A stretch of 64,000 nt of DNA from Paenibacillus sp. PK3_47 (lineage in GTDB: Bacteria > Bacillota > Bacilli > Paenibacillales > Paenibacillaceae), in the NCBI RefSeq assembly GCF_023520895.1, contig NZ_CP026029.1, positions 4,278,001 to 4,342,000 on the forward strand, in the 5' to 3' direction. Below the pieces are notes generated by a model. The model did no database searches, had not been told where the DNA came from, and was given only the letters and a program-made list of their open reading frames with translations. Position 1 is the first letter of the stretch. Every line of letters starts with the position of its first letter. Both the position numbers and the translations under genes were made by a program. Of this stretch, positions 54,408 to 62,492 are shown piece by piece.

Positions 54408-55357
54408 TATATAATCCCCCTGTTGACCCCGATGGTGCGGAGAAAATATCCTTCCAAATCCTCCGTAATCACCCGAAGTGATGTTGGCGGCTGATTGGAT
54501 TGAACCAGCAGTTCGGCCAGCCGTTCAGGATGATCCGCTGCGTGCTCGTCCGTTAGTTTGATATAGCCGTCCAGGGTCTCCTCAAATGCATAGCCATGCT
54601 CTTCAAGCACCTTCTTTAAGGTATATTTATCGCGGCCGTTCACCACTAAGTTTTTCTGTAACGATTGCTCCAGCTTGTCCATTGCGACTTCTTTAACAAG
54701 ATGGCCGCCATGAATAATCCCAATACGTGTGGACACTTTCGAAAGCTCCTCTAACAGATGGCTGGAGATAAAAACAGTTACACCGAAATTATTTGCCAGG
54801 TTATATAACATATTCCGTATCTCCGCCACGCCTGCGGGATCAAGGCCATTGATCGGCTCATCCAAGATTAGAATTTCCGGATTATGAATCATCGCTTTCG
54901 CAAGCCCCAGGCGCTGCTTGTTTCCCAAAGAGAGATGTTTTGCTTTTTTCTTTTTGTGCGGCTCAAGCCCCAGCTTATAGATCACCTGATGTACGGCGTC
55001 TTTATCAGGCACCCCTTGCATGCGCCGTGCGATGTCAAGATTCTCAGTTACGGTCAGATCAGGATAAAAAGTAGCCTCCTCCAAATATCCGACGTTGCTC
55101 CATAATTTATGGTTTCCGGCATCGACCTGTTCACCTAACATATAGAGTTTGCCGGAGGTAGGCTTAAGCATCGCCAGGAGCATTTTGATGGTCGTTGTCT
55201 TCCCGGCGCCATTCAGTCCCAAAAACCCGAATATCTCTCCTCGGCTGACCTCCAGTGAAAGATTGTTTAATATGGTATAGTCACCAAACCTTTTGTGCAC
55301 TCCGTCAATTTGTATAGCGGGCGTGCTGCCGATTCTTTTCTTTGATAAAATTTGCAT
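54407..55357 (-). CDS. ABC transporter ATPase
   Basis: The ATG at 55357 is chosen because GGAGGAG lies 9 bases before it; the ATG at 55375 lies next to that site. Walker A GLNGAGKTT (47-55), signature LSLGNKQRLG and Walker B ILILDEPINGLDPAG are intact. The C-terminal extension fits ATPases that work with ABC-2 permeases, and the permease follows with a one-base overlap. The 316-aa protein resembles the ATPase at 25621-26544 in type. The substrate may be a lipid, peptide or drug. Confidence 0.9.
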   Translation of the reverse strand: MQILSKKRIGSTPAIQIDGVHKRFGDYTILNNLSLEVSRGEIFGFLGLNGAGKTTTIKMLLAMLKPTSGKLYMLGEQVDAGNHKLWSNVGYLEEATFYPDLTVTENLDIARRMQGVPDKDAVHQVIYKLGLEPHKKKKAKHLSLGNKQRLGLAKAMIHNPEILILDEPINGLDPAGVAEIRNMLYNLANNFGVTVFISSHLLEELSKVSTRIGIIHGGHLVKEVAMDKLEQSLQKNLVVNGRDKYTLKKVLEEHGYAFEETLDGYIKLTDEHAADHPERLAELLVQSNQPPTSLRVITEDLEGYFLRTIGVNRGII

Positions 55358-55479
55358 AGCTTTTAACTCCTCCATAAAGAGAGAGCTTATTCAGGGTTCT
55401 AGGTGTGACACTCCTGAACAAGCTCATTCAGAAATCTTTCAATGAATCTACCGGATGATGTCCGGGCAATCCCTAATCC

Positions 55480-56640
55480 CTAAGCGGGGCGGGGTGCGGC
55501 TGGACCAAGCCCGATTGAACATAGCCAATTCAGCGCTACCTCATGCAGCACGTTGATGTTATCTATCTGACAGTGTTCTAATCCGCCAAGCCGTCTGTCT
55601 TCTATCGCGTAGAATGTCTTGTTTTTCGAACCGGCCTGCTCGTAATTCTTCAAGGCTTGTGTCAGCGGATTGGGCTGAACCAATATCTCTTCCGCACCGT
55701 GCATTACAAGTAAAGGACATTCAATCTGGTGGAGTACGCCCTCAAGATCATAGGCAAAACGCGGATTCCCCGCAAAATCCTCCAGGCTTTCTGCCCCCAG
55801 AATTCTCATACCGTGTGCGGCCAGACTTGGCGGCATCCATGTAAGCATGGCTTCCCAGTCGAAGGCATGCGTACCGCCGTCGGAGATGACGGCAGCCATC
55901 CTGTGATCGAACGAAGCGAATCGCAGTGAGTCGTAAGCCGCAAAACTCTCTCCGTGCACGATGATCTTATCAGGATCGACTTCCGGCCGTGTTAGCAGAA
56001 AGTCGATGGCCCGGGAATGAAAAGCCTCGCTGTCCGCCCGTCTCCCCTTACCCTTTTCGTACATCGAGAGACCGGTGCCGGGCTGGTCATAGACCAGAAA
56101 ATTATATCCGCACGAAATGAAGGCAGGACCCAGCCAGAAATAATTCTCAATGGACCACTCGTCACCACCGTTAAGAGCAAATACGGTCGGCTTTGGACCT
56201 TTGATCCAGGAAGGGGAGAAGAAGTATCCCTCCAGCTTGACATCCTCGTAATCGACCTCAATCTTCTCCGGCCGGACATCGAAGTACTTTCCGGCGGCTT
56301 CGAAGAGTTCATTCACCTTTTTGAAGATCCGGATTTTCTCGGTGTCATCATCCATCACCGCATACTCTGCGATTCTGTAGTAATTGCAGGCACGAATGTA
56401 GCAGTTCCGTGCGGTATACCAGTTTCCAACCGCTTCGGCCTCCTTGCCGTGTCTTTCCAATGCCTGAGCGGTGATGAGCCATTCCCTGTGCCATGTAGCC
56501 TTGTCATCGGGGTCAATTTTTTTGCAGGCCTCGTAGATTTCGGTGACGTCCGTAGCACCGAGGCTGGCCATACCCAAAGCTTTGGTAACCTGGTATGACA
56601 TCATGTAGTTATTGGGCCAACGGCTGAACTCAATGGACAT
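55480..56640 (-). CDS. Alpha/beta hydrolase (FrsA / dihydropseudooxynicotine hydrolase-like)
   Basis: The ATG at 56640 is preceded by AAGGAGG at 8 bases; an ATG at 56706 is not. The N-terminal 150 residues are helical, as in the lid of this subfamily, and the hydrolase core follows (PTVFALNGGDEWSIENYFWL, YDQPGTGLS). The nucleophile elbow is HGESFAAYDS, with Ala in place of the usual Gly after the Ser. An Asp (around VMHGAEEILVQ) and a late His (GGLEHCQIDN) would complete the triad. Length is 386 aa, cytoplasmic. It lies between the ABC genes and the two-component system on the same strand; the link is not clear. Confidence 0.82.
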   Translation of the reverse strand: MSIEFSRWPNNYMMSYQVTKALGMASLGATDVTEIYEACKKIDPDDKATWHREWLITAQALERHGKEAEAVGNWYTARNCYIRACNYYRIAEYAVMDDDTEKIRIFKKVNELFEAAGKYFDVRPEKIEVDYEDVKLEGYFFSPSWIKGPKPTVFALNGGDEWSIENYFWLGPAFISCGYNFLVYDQPGTGLSMYEKGKGRRADSEAFHSRAIDFLLTRPEVDPDKIIVHGESFAAYDSLRFASFDHRMAAVISDGGTHAFDWEAMLTWMPPSLAAHGMRILGAESLEDFAGNPRFAYDLEGVLHQIECPLLVMHGAEEILVQPNPLTQALKNYEQAGSKNKTFYAIEDRRLGGLEHCQIDNINVLHEVALNWLCSIGLGPAAPRPA

Positions 56641-56778
56641 TTCAACATCCTCCTTGTCAAGTTCCAGTGATTGTAGTTTCCTGCTACAAGTTATTTTTAC
56701 ATCCAAAGATAAAGCTTCTTTAAAAGAAAAATAAATGTTTATAAAGAGAATATAAAAAACTGTAAACTGCCAAGCATA

Positions 56779-56811
56779 AACGGCTTCGCCGTCCTTTATA
56801 AGGACGGTATC
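56779..56811. repeat. Pair of overlapping palindromes
   Basis: ACGGCTTCGCCGT is one hairpin and CCGTCC with GGACGG another; they share the CCGT bases, so only one can form at a time. It lies in the 314-base gap between the hydrolase start and the kinase end. It may be an extragenic palindromic element or a leader structure of the hydrolase gene. Confidence 0.5.
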
Positions 56812-56875
56812 GTTTCAGCGAGAAATATAAGGCTGATTTGTGGCGTGAAACATATAAATCCTTATATTTTAAAAA

Positions 56876-56921
56876 ACATAAAAAGGCTGCTACCTGGGTT
56901 CACACCCGGCAGCAGCCTTCA
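56876..56921 (-). terminator. Terminator of the two-component operon
   Basis: AAGGCTGCT and AGCAGCCTT pair around a GGGTGTGAACCC loop region. On the minus strand the stem is followed by TTTTATGTTTTTT. Confidence 0.85.
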
Positions 56922-56954
56922 GCCTTGTTGTTGAAGAAGGAGTGAAAAAATAGT

Positions 56955-58010
56955 TCAGCGATGTACCGCCAGGGGAAGGCTGAATCGGATCCCCAAACCG
57001 CCATATTCGGAGGGGTAGGCAACAATTTCGCCCCCGTGATGTTCAATAATGGATTTACAGCTTGCAAGCCCCAGCCCCAGCCCGCCCTTTTGGATTTGCC
57101 GCGATTTATCCACCGTGAAAAATTTGAGGAACAGAGAAGAAAGATCCTTATCCGGTACTCCAATTCCATTATCCTCGATTTGGAAATAGGCATAATGTTC
57201 CCGCAGATATCCGGTCATATATATTTTCAGCTTATCCTTCCCTCCGTATCTGACAGCATTGCTGAAGAGGTTGCCGAACACCCGGCGGATCATCGGTTCA
57301 TTGACCATCAGCAATATATTGTCCGTGAATGAATGGCGGCAAGTCAGTTCGTTGTCAAGTCCCGCCAGTTCGTACTCATATTCAAAAGCAATGTTTTCAA
57401 ATAATTCTGATGCTTTAACAGGTTTAGCTACCATGGATTCAAGCTCCAGTTTTTCTTTGGTGAAGCTGGAGAAATCATTGATAAGTTCGACCATATATTC
57501 TGACTTCTTTTGAATCAATTCATAATATTCCTGTTTTTCAGTTTCGGGTAAGTCCTTGTGTGTAGCCAGCAGTTCAGTGAAACCGTTAATCGATGTCAGG
57601 GGTGTTTTTAAATCGTGTGCGATAGCCGCAATCATATCGGTCTGCTCTCTGTGGGCAAGTTGAAGCCTGTGCTCCATCTTGTTGAAGTGCTTATAAAGTT
57701 CTCCGATCTCATCATTACTCCGCAAAGCCAGCGGAGGCATGGGACGGACAACATTTACTTCTCCCAGCCGGGTATTCAGACGCCGAATGGGCTTCTCTAT
57801 GCAAAAATAAATATAGATAATCAGAATCATAAATATAAATAAAGCAATGGCAAATATGGGCAGGAGCAATGCTATATATCGTGAGTCCAACAATGTACTT
57901 TGTATAGGGGAATATACTGCAAAGACAAACTTCAGGTACAGTCCAATGGAAAACATAAGAATTATAAGCATCAGCAGGAATAAGAGGGGAAGTTTTATTT
58001 TCAGTTTCAT
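56955..58010 (-). CDS. Sensor histidine kinase
   Basis: Two membrane helices (about 8-31 and 46-70) with only a short external loop are followed by a HAMP linker. The H-box IAAIAHDLKTPLTSINGF has His132, the N-box reads RRVFGNLFSNAVRYGG, and the G-boxes are EDNGIGVP and GGLGLGLASCKSII. The length is 351 aa. The gene begins one base after the response regulator stop codon. A kinase with a minimal sensor loop plus nearby ABC genes suggests envelope or drug sensing; that is inference. Confidence 0.92.
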   Translation of the reverse strand: MKLKIKLPLLFLLMLIILMFSIGLYLKFVFAVYSPIQSTLLDSRYIALLLPIFAIALFIFMILIIYIYFCIEKPIRRLNTRLGEVNVVRPMPPLALRSNDEIGELYKHFNKMEHRLQLAHREQTDMIAAIAHDLKTPLTSINGFTELLATHKDLPETEKQEYYELIQKKSEYMVELINDFSSFTKEKLELESMVAKPVKASELFENIAFEYEYELAGLDNELTCRHSFTDNILLMVNEPMIRRVFGNLFSNAVRYGGKDKLKIYMTGYLREHYAYFQIEDNGIGVPDKDLSSLFLKFFTVDKSRQIQKGGLGLGLASCKSIIEHHGGEIVAYPSEYGGLGIRFSLPLAVHR

Positions 58011-58011
58011 A

Positions 58012-58707
58012 CTATTGCTCTCTTTCCGTATATTTATAGCCTATGCCCCAAATGGTTTTAATAAAGTTATGTTCTGGACCCAGTTTCTTGCGGATATTTT
58101 TGATATGCACCGTTACGGTATTTATTTCTCCGTATTCGTCTCCCCAGACGTTTTCGTAGATCTGCTCTCGGGTCAATACCTGATTGGGGTGGCGCATAAG
58201 TATGGACAAAATTTGAAATTCTTTCGTTGATAAATCGAGCTTCCGGCTGTGCAGAAAGGCTTCAAATGTTTTATCGTTCAAAAGGAGTGGAACATCCGCC
58301 TTGTCGTTACTGGGATTAAGTTCATCCCATTCTTTAAACAGCCTGTCCACTTTTCTGAAGTGGGCCTTTATCCTGGAGGCAAGCTCCTGAATACTGAAAG
58401 GTTTGGTCATGTAATCGTCTGCCCCTATTTCGAGACCGACGATTTTATCAATATCCTTATCACGAGCGCTTAGAAACAGAATCGGAACATTGTAAGATTG
58501 CCGGATTCTTCTGCAGACATCATGTCCATCCATATCAGGCATCACTATATCCAGAACGATGAAATCAATTTGATTATCTTCCACTGCAGATAAAGCTTCT
58601 TTTCCGGAACATGCCGAAATGACTGCAAATTGCTCGTATCTTAGAGTTTTTGTGATGAGTTTAACGATTTCTTCATCGTCGTCTACAACTAATATCGTTT
58701 TTGGCAT
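58012..58707 (-). CDS. OmpR/PhoB-family response regulator
   Basis: The ATG at 58707 starts MPKTILVVDDDEEIV after a GGGTGGT site; an ATG at 58794 lacks one. Phospho-acceptor Asp53 is in FIVLDIVMPDMDG and the Lys is in MTKPFSI. The C-terminal winged helix ends TVHIKNIRKKLG and WGIGYKY. It is the first gene of a regulator-kinase operon. The hydrolase and ABC genes further downstream are possible targets. Confidence 0.92.
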   Translation of the reverse strand: MPKTILVVDDDEEIVKLITKTLRYEQFAVISACSGKEALSAVEDNQIDFIVLDIVMPDMDGHDVCRRIRQSYNVPILFLSARDKDIDKIVGLEIGADDYMTKPFSIQELASRIKAHFRKVDRLFKEWDELNPSNDKADVPLLLNDKTFEAFLHSRKLDLSTKEFQILSILMRHPNQVLTREQIYENVWGDEYGEINTVTVHIKNIRKKLGPEHNFIKTIWGIGYKYTEREQ

Positions 58708-58967
58708 CTTTATACCACCCAACCTCTTTAAATGAACTGCATTTATACAGGCAGATCTGATATAAATCATAATTCCTGAATCTTGCTGATGCAATCTTCC
58801 ACTTCATTAATAGCGTCAAGGTAAGCAAGTCCATGTGAACAACTTATACTCGTTTTTCATATAAAACGTTTAAATGGGAAGAGGCAGAACAGGAAAGGGA
58901 GATTGTCATCGCTGAGGAAAGATCCTAAAATTAGTAAAGAACGGGTAACAAAATCAAAATTAGCGGG

Positions 58968-58997
58968 TTGCAAATGTAAAGAGGATTCAATGATAAT
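58968..58997 (+). promoter_or_regulatory. Candidate promoter of the binding-protein / YesM / YesN operon
   Basis: TTGCAA and GATAAT lie 18 bases apart, 36 bases before the start codon. Otherwise the 326-base gap between the divergent operons holds only AT-rich sequence. Confidence 0.35.
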
Positions 58998-59033
58998 AAT
59001 GTATCAATCTTTTCTTACATACGGGGGATGAGT

Positions 59034-60716
59034 ATGAATATGCTAAGCAAGCCCATAAAAAAGCTGGTCCTGGCTTTCGCAGTCTGTTTAGTATTTTTCG
59101 TTATAATCTGGAGTCTTGTGATGGACAGGCGGACTTCTCCCGGGGATTTATCTGTTACTCAGAAGAACGAACCGGCCTTCAGCAGTTACTCCCCGCCTGT
59201 AGAGCTTTCCATGGTGAGAGAATTTAGTGATGATGACGATCTGTTCGATTTCTTACCCGGGGAAACGCTGGAGGACAACCGCTGGACCCGGCTGTATGAA
59301 GAGGAGCTGGGCATCAAGATTACCTACGACTGGATTGCTGACGGTGAGGTCTATTATAAAAAATTTGGAATGGCGCTGGCTTCGGGACGTATTCCGGACG
59401 TGGTGAAGGTGAATGCGCAGCAGCTAAGACAGCTCAGCAATGCCGGTCTGATTCAGGATTTGAGTGAAGTCTATGAGCAGAATGCCTCTTCGTTTACAAG
59501 AGAGACGCTTGGGGAAGAGGGATCAGGTCCTTTTGAGGCGGCGACCATCGACGGCAAGCTGATGGGGATTCCGCAGACGGCTTCATCCATCGAGGGCGCC
59601 CAATATTTGTGGATCCGCACCGATTGGCTGGAACGGCTGGGTCTTGAGCCGCCGAGTACGATGGATGAACTGCTTCAATTATCGAAAGCGTTTACAGAGG
59701 GTGATCCTGACGGTAACGGGATGGACGATACATATGGACTGGCTGCTACCAGTTATTTGTGGGACCCGGTGGCCGGCCTTGCAAACTTTATGGCGGGCTA
59801 CGGGGCGTACCCCAGCCTTTGGCTGAAAGATCCGGGCGGCCGGCTGGTGTATGGGGGCGTACAGCCGCAGGTCAAAACAGCACTTGCCTCACTTCAAAAG
59901 TTGTATGCCGGCGGTCAAATGGACCCTGAGTTTTCACTTCAGGATGGAGCCAAGGTCAAAAAGATCGTAGGTGCCGGAAAAATTGGTATTGTGTATGGAG
60001 AGCAGTGGGCTTCATTCTGGCTTCAATTAAGCCGGGAGCAGAATCCGCAGGCGCAGTGGCGTGCTTATCCCATCGTATCGGCTGCCGGAAGCAAAGCGAA
60101 GGTTCCTCTTCCTTTTGCGACTAACCAATTCTTTGCTGTGAAAAAGGAATATGAGCATCCGGAAGCACTGGTCAAAATGTTCAACCTGTATCTGAAAACA
60201 AACTGGGGCGAGGCAGCCGATTATAAAACATACTACAGCAATCCGTATGCGGTTTGGGGATTATCCCCCGTAACGCCTGCTCCCGGCCGCAAAAATCTCA
60301 ATGCCTTTTACCAGCTGGAGCATGGCCGCCGGACGGGTGATTATTCGGGACTGTCGGATGAAGCGGAGTCCATAAAACGGATGATCGATATTTACCAGCG
60401 CGGAGGCGAGGATAAAGAAAGCGGCTGGGGATGGGAAAGGATTTATGGTCAGGAGGGTGTGTTTTCGGTGCTTGATCAATATATCCAAAACGATCAGCTG
60501 CTGTATGAGAGCTTTGTCGGCAGTCCGACGGAAACGATGCTTGAGAAGAACAGCCTTCTGATCAATATGCAGCTGGATACGTACATGGACATTATTTTAG
60601 GAAGCCCTCTGGATGAATTTGACCGGTTTACAGAGGAGTGGGAGCGGTTCGGAGGTACTGCATTGACCACAGAGGTCAACCGCTGGTATGAAGGACAATC
60701 CAGAAAGTCTGAGTGA
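59034..60716 (+). CDS. Membrane-anchored extracellular solute-binding protein
   Basis: GGGGG is adjacent to an ATG at 59028, so the ATG at 59034 (6-base gap) is preferred. The N-terminus has a hydrophobic helix (about 10-30, LVLAFAVCLVFFVIIWSLV) but no proper lipobox, since the Cys is preceded by AV and followed by LV. It is probably anchored by an uncleaved helix, unlike the two other binding proteins in this window. The rest is a family-1 sugar-binding fold, with IPDVVKVNAQQLRQLSNAG and DPDGNGMDDTYGL, which resembles a calcium-binding loop. It precedes a YesM/YesN-type pair by 30 bases with no permease, so it may sense a ligand for the kinase. Confidence 0.85.
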   Translation: MNMLSKPIKKLVLAFAVCLVFFVIIWSLVMDRRTSPGDLSVTQKNEPAFSSYSPPVELSMVREFSDDDDLFDFLPGETLEDNRWTRLYEEELGIKITYDWIADGEVYYKKFGMALASGRIPDVVKVNAQQLRQLSNAGLIQDLSEVYEQNASSFTRETLGEEGSGPFEAATIDGKLMGIPQTASSIEGAQYLWIRTDWLERLGLEPPSTMDELLQLSKAFTEGDPDGNGMDDTYGLAATSYLWDPVAGLANFMAGYGAYPSLWLKDPGGRLVYGGVQPQVKTALASLQKLYAGGQMDPEFSLQDGAKVKKIVGAGKIGIVYGEQWASFWLQLSREQNPQAQWRAYPIVSAAGSKAKVPLPFATNQFFAVKKEYEHPEALVKMFNLYLKTNWGEAADYKTYYSNPYAVWGLSPVTPAPGRKNLNAFYQLEHGRRTGDYSGLSDEAESIKRMIDIYQRGGEDKESGWGWERIYGQEGVFSVLDQYIQNDQLLYESFVGSPTETMLEKNSLLINMQLDTYMDIILGSPLDEFDRFTEEWERFGGTALTTEVNRWYEGQSRKSE

Positions 60717-60746
60717 TATAACTTACAACATCGGAGGCTTGTACTA

Positions 60747-62492
60747 TTGAATGCACCTATCCGTTCCTTCCGGACGACAATTTTGGCCAGAATGGTCATG
60801 ATGTATCTGATCATTATTTTACCGGTGCTGCTTCTGGGCGTCTATTTATATAACTGGAGCTACAATAACGCCAGCCGTGATTTATCTACGGCGACTATGG
60901 CCCAGCTGACGGATTATCTGGGTGATTTGACCCGTGAGCTGGATTGGATCGAGATGCAGCAGTTCGACATTCTTGAGGATAACCACCTGAACCGTCTTGC
61001 GGTTACCTGGGATATGATGAGCAGCGTGGAGAGACGCACAAGCCTAAACGAATTATTTCAGCGTTTGGCCACTATTAAGACAAGCAGTGATTATATCAAG
61101 GATATCCGGATTCATGTCCGCAAGATCGATAAAACGCTGTCTGTCCAAAGTGCGATTCAGAGTTTTGACACACGAAGCTATACCTTTTTCCGTTCCATTC
61201 CCCACAAGTCGGATAAAAAGCTGATCAGCTATAATGGTCTTCTTCATATGATTGCTATTAAACAAAGCGGAGTAAAGGGCGATGAGCCGCTGTTTATCGT
61301 ACAGGTTGAGCTGGATAACCGGAAGCTGCGAAGCTCACTGGGCCAGGTTAACCTCTATCCGGAGAGCCGTTCCTTTCTGCTTGCGGAGGCTTCAACGTTC
61401 GCGCTGGGAAATGATGAGGAGACGGATGACATTCTTAAGAACAATATGACTGCGCTGCGGAAGGTTCAGGGAAGGTGGGCGCGCTTCAAGGTGGATGGCC
61501 GGGAATATCATATTGACAAGGCGTTCTCGGAACCGCTTGATCTGTCAGTGGCTAACTTTCTGCCTATGGAGGAAGTACGGCGGCCGCTGGCCAAATTCAA
61601 AATGTGGGCATGGCTGTTTGCCCTGGCTTCCCTGTGCGCCGTTTCCTTCTACGCATTTATGACATACAGAATGGTGCACAGGCCCCTGCTCCAGCTGGTT
61701 AAGGGTTTCCGGCGTATGGAGGACGGGACGCTTGATATCCAAATCGAACACAAGCATTCTGACGAATTCGGGTATTTGTACCAGCGCTTCAACCAAATGA
61801 TAGCCAAGCTGCAAATATTGATTGATCAGGATTTCAAACAAAAGCTGATGATGCAGAAGGCAGAGCTTAAACAGCTGCAGTCGCAGATCAATCCTCATTT
61901 TTTGTACAACAGCTTTTTTATCCTGAATTCCCTGTCCAAAACGGGGGATGTGGAACGCATTGGGCAATTTACAGGTATGCTTGGTGAATATTTCCGCTTT
62001 ATTACCCGCAACGGGGAGGACTACGTGAAGCTGTCTGAGGAAATCCGGCATTCCCGGATGTATACCGAAATCCAGAAGCTTCGCTTTTCCAGGCGTATTC
62101 AAGTCCAGTTTGACGAGATGCCGGAAGAGATGGGGGAGATCCGTGTTCCCAGGCTGATTACCCAGCCGCTGATTGAGAACGCCTATGAACACAGTCTTGA
62201 AAAAATGCCTGAGGAGGGCATGCTGCGGGTATCCTTTGAATCCTCTTCCAGTGAGGCCCGCATTATTATAGAAGATAACGGTAACGACCTGGACGATGCA
62301 GGGATAAAACTGCTTCAGGAAAAACTGCTGTACCCGCTGAAATTCCCGGAGATGACAGGGATGATGAATATTCACCGCAGAATCAGCCTTATTCATGGAG
62401 AAGGCAGCGGACTGGAGATTTCACGAAGCGGGCTGGGGGGACTTAAAGTGATCATACGGATTTGCATAAAGGGGGAAGAGGACGATGTATAG
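60747..62492 (+). CDS. YesM-type sensor histidine kinase
   Basis: The TTG start at 60747 follows GGAGG at 9 bases. A first helix (about 15-35), an extracellular sensor of about 240 residues and a second helix (about 285-308) lead to a HAMP domain. The kinase domain is of the His_kinase/LytS-like class: QSQINPHFLYNSFFILNSL with His384 and the ATPase loop IIEDNGNDLDDAG. The length is 581 aa. Its last bases overlap the following regulator gene by 8, which shows a cognate pair. Such pairs usually control sugar uptake and breakdown genes. Confidence 0.92.
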   Translation: MNAPIRSFRTTILARMVMMYLIIILPVLLLGVYLYNWSYNNASRDLSTATMAQLTDYLGDLTRELDWIEMQQFDILEDNHLNRLAVTWDMMSSVERRTSLNELFQRLATIKTSSDYIKDIRIHVRKIDKTLSVQSAIQSFDTRSYTFFRSIPHKSDKKLISYNGLLHMIAIKQSGVKGDEPLFIVQVELDNRKLRSSLGQVNLYPESRSFLLAEASTFALGNDEETDDILKNNMTALRKVQGRWARFKVDGREYHIDKAFSEPLDLSVANFLPMEEVRRPLAKFKMWAWLFALASLCAVSFYAFMTYRMVHRPLLQLVKGFRRMEDGTLDIQIEHKHSDEFGYLYQRFNQMIAKLQILIDQDFKQKLMMQKAELKQLQSQINPHFLYNSFFILNSLSKTGDVERIGQFTGMLGEYFRFITRNGEDYVKLSEEIRHSRMYTEIQKLRFSRRIQVQFDEMPEEMGEIRVPRLITQPLIENAYEHSLEKMPEEGMLRVSFESSSSEARIIIEDNGNDLDDAGIKLLQEKLLYPLKFPEMTGMMNIHRRISLIHGEGSGLEISRSGLGGLKVIIRICIKGEEDDV

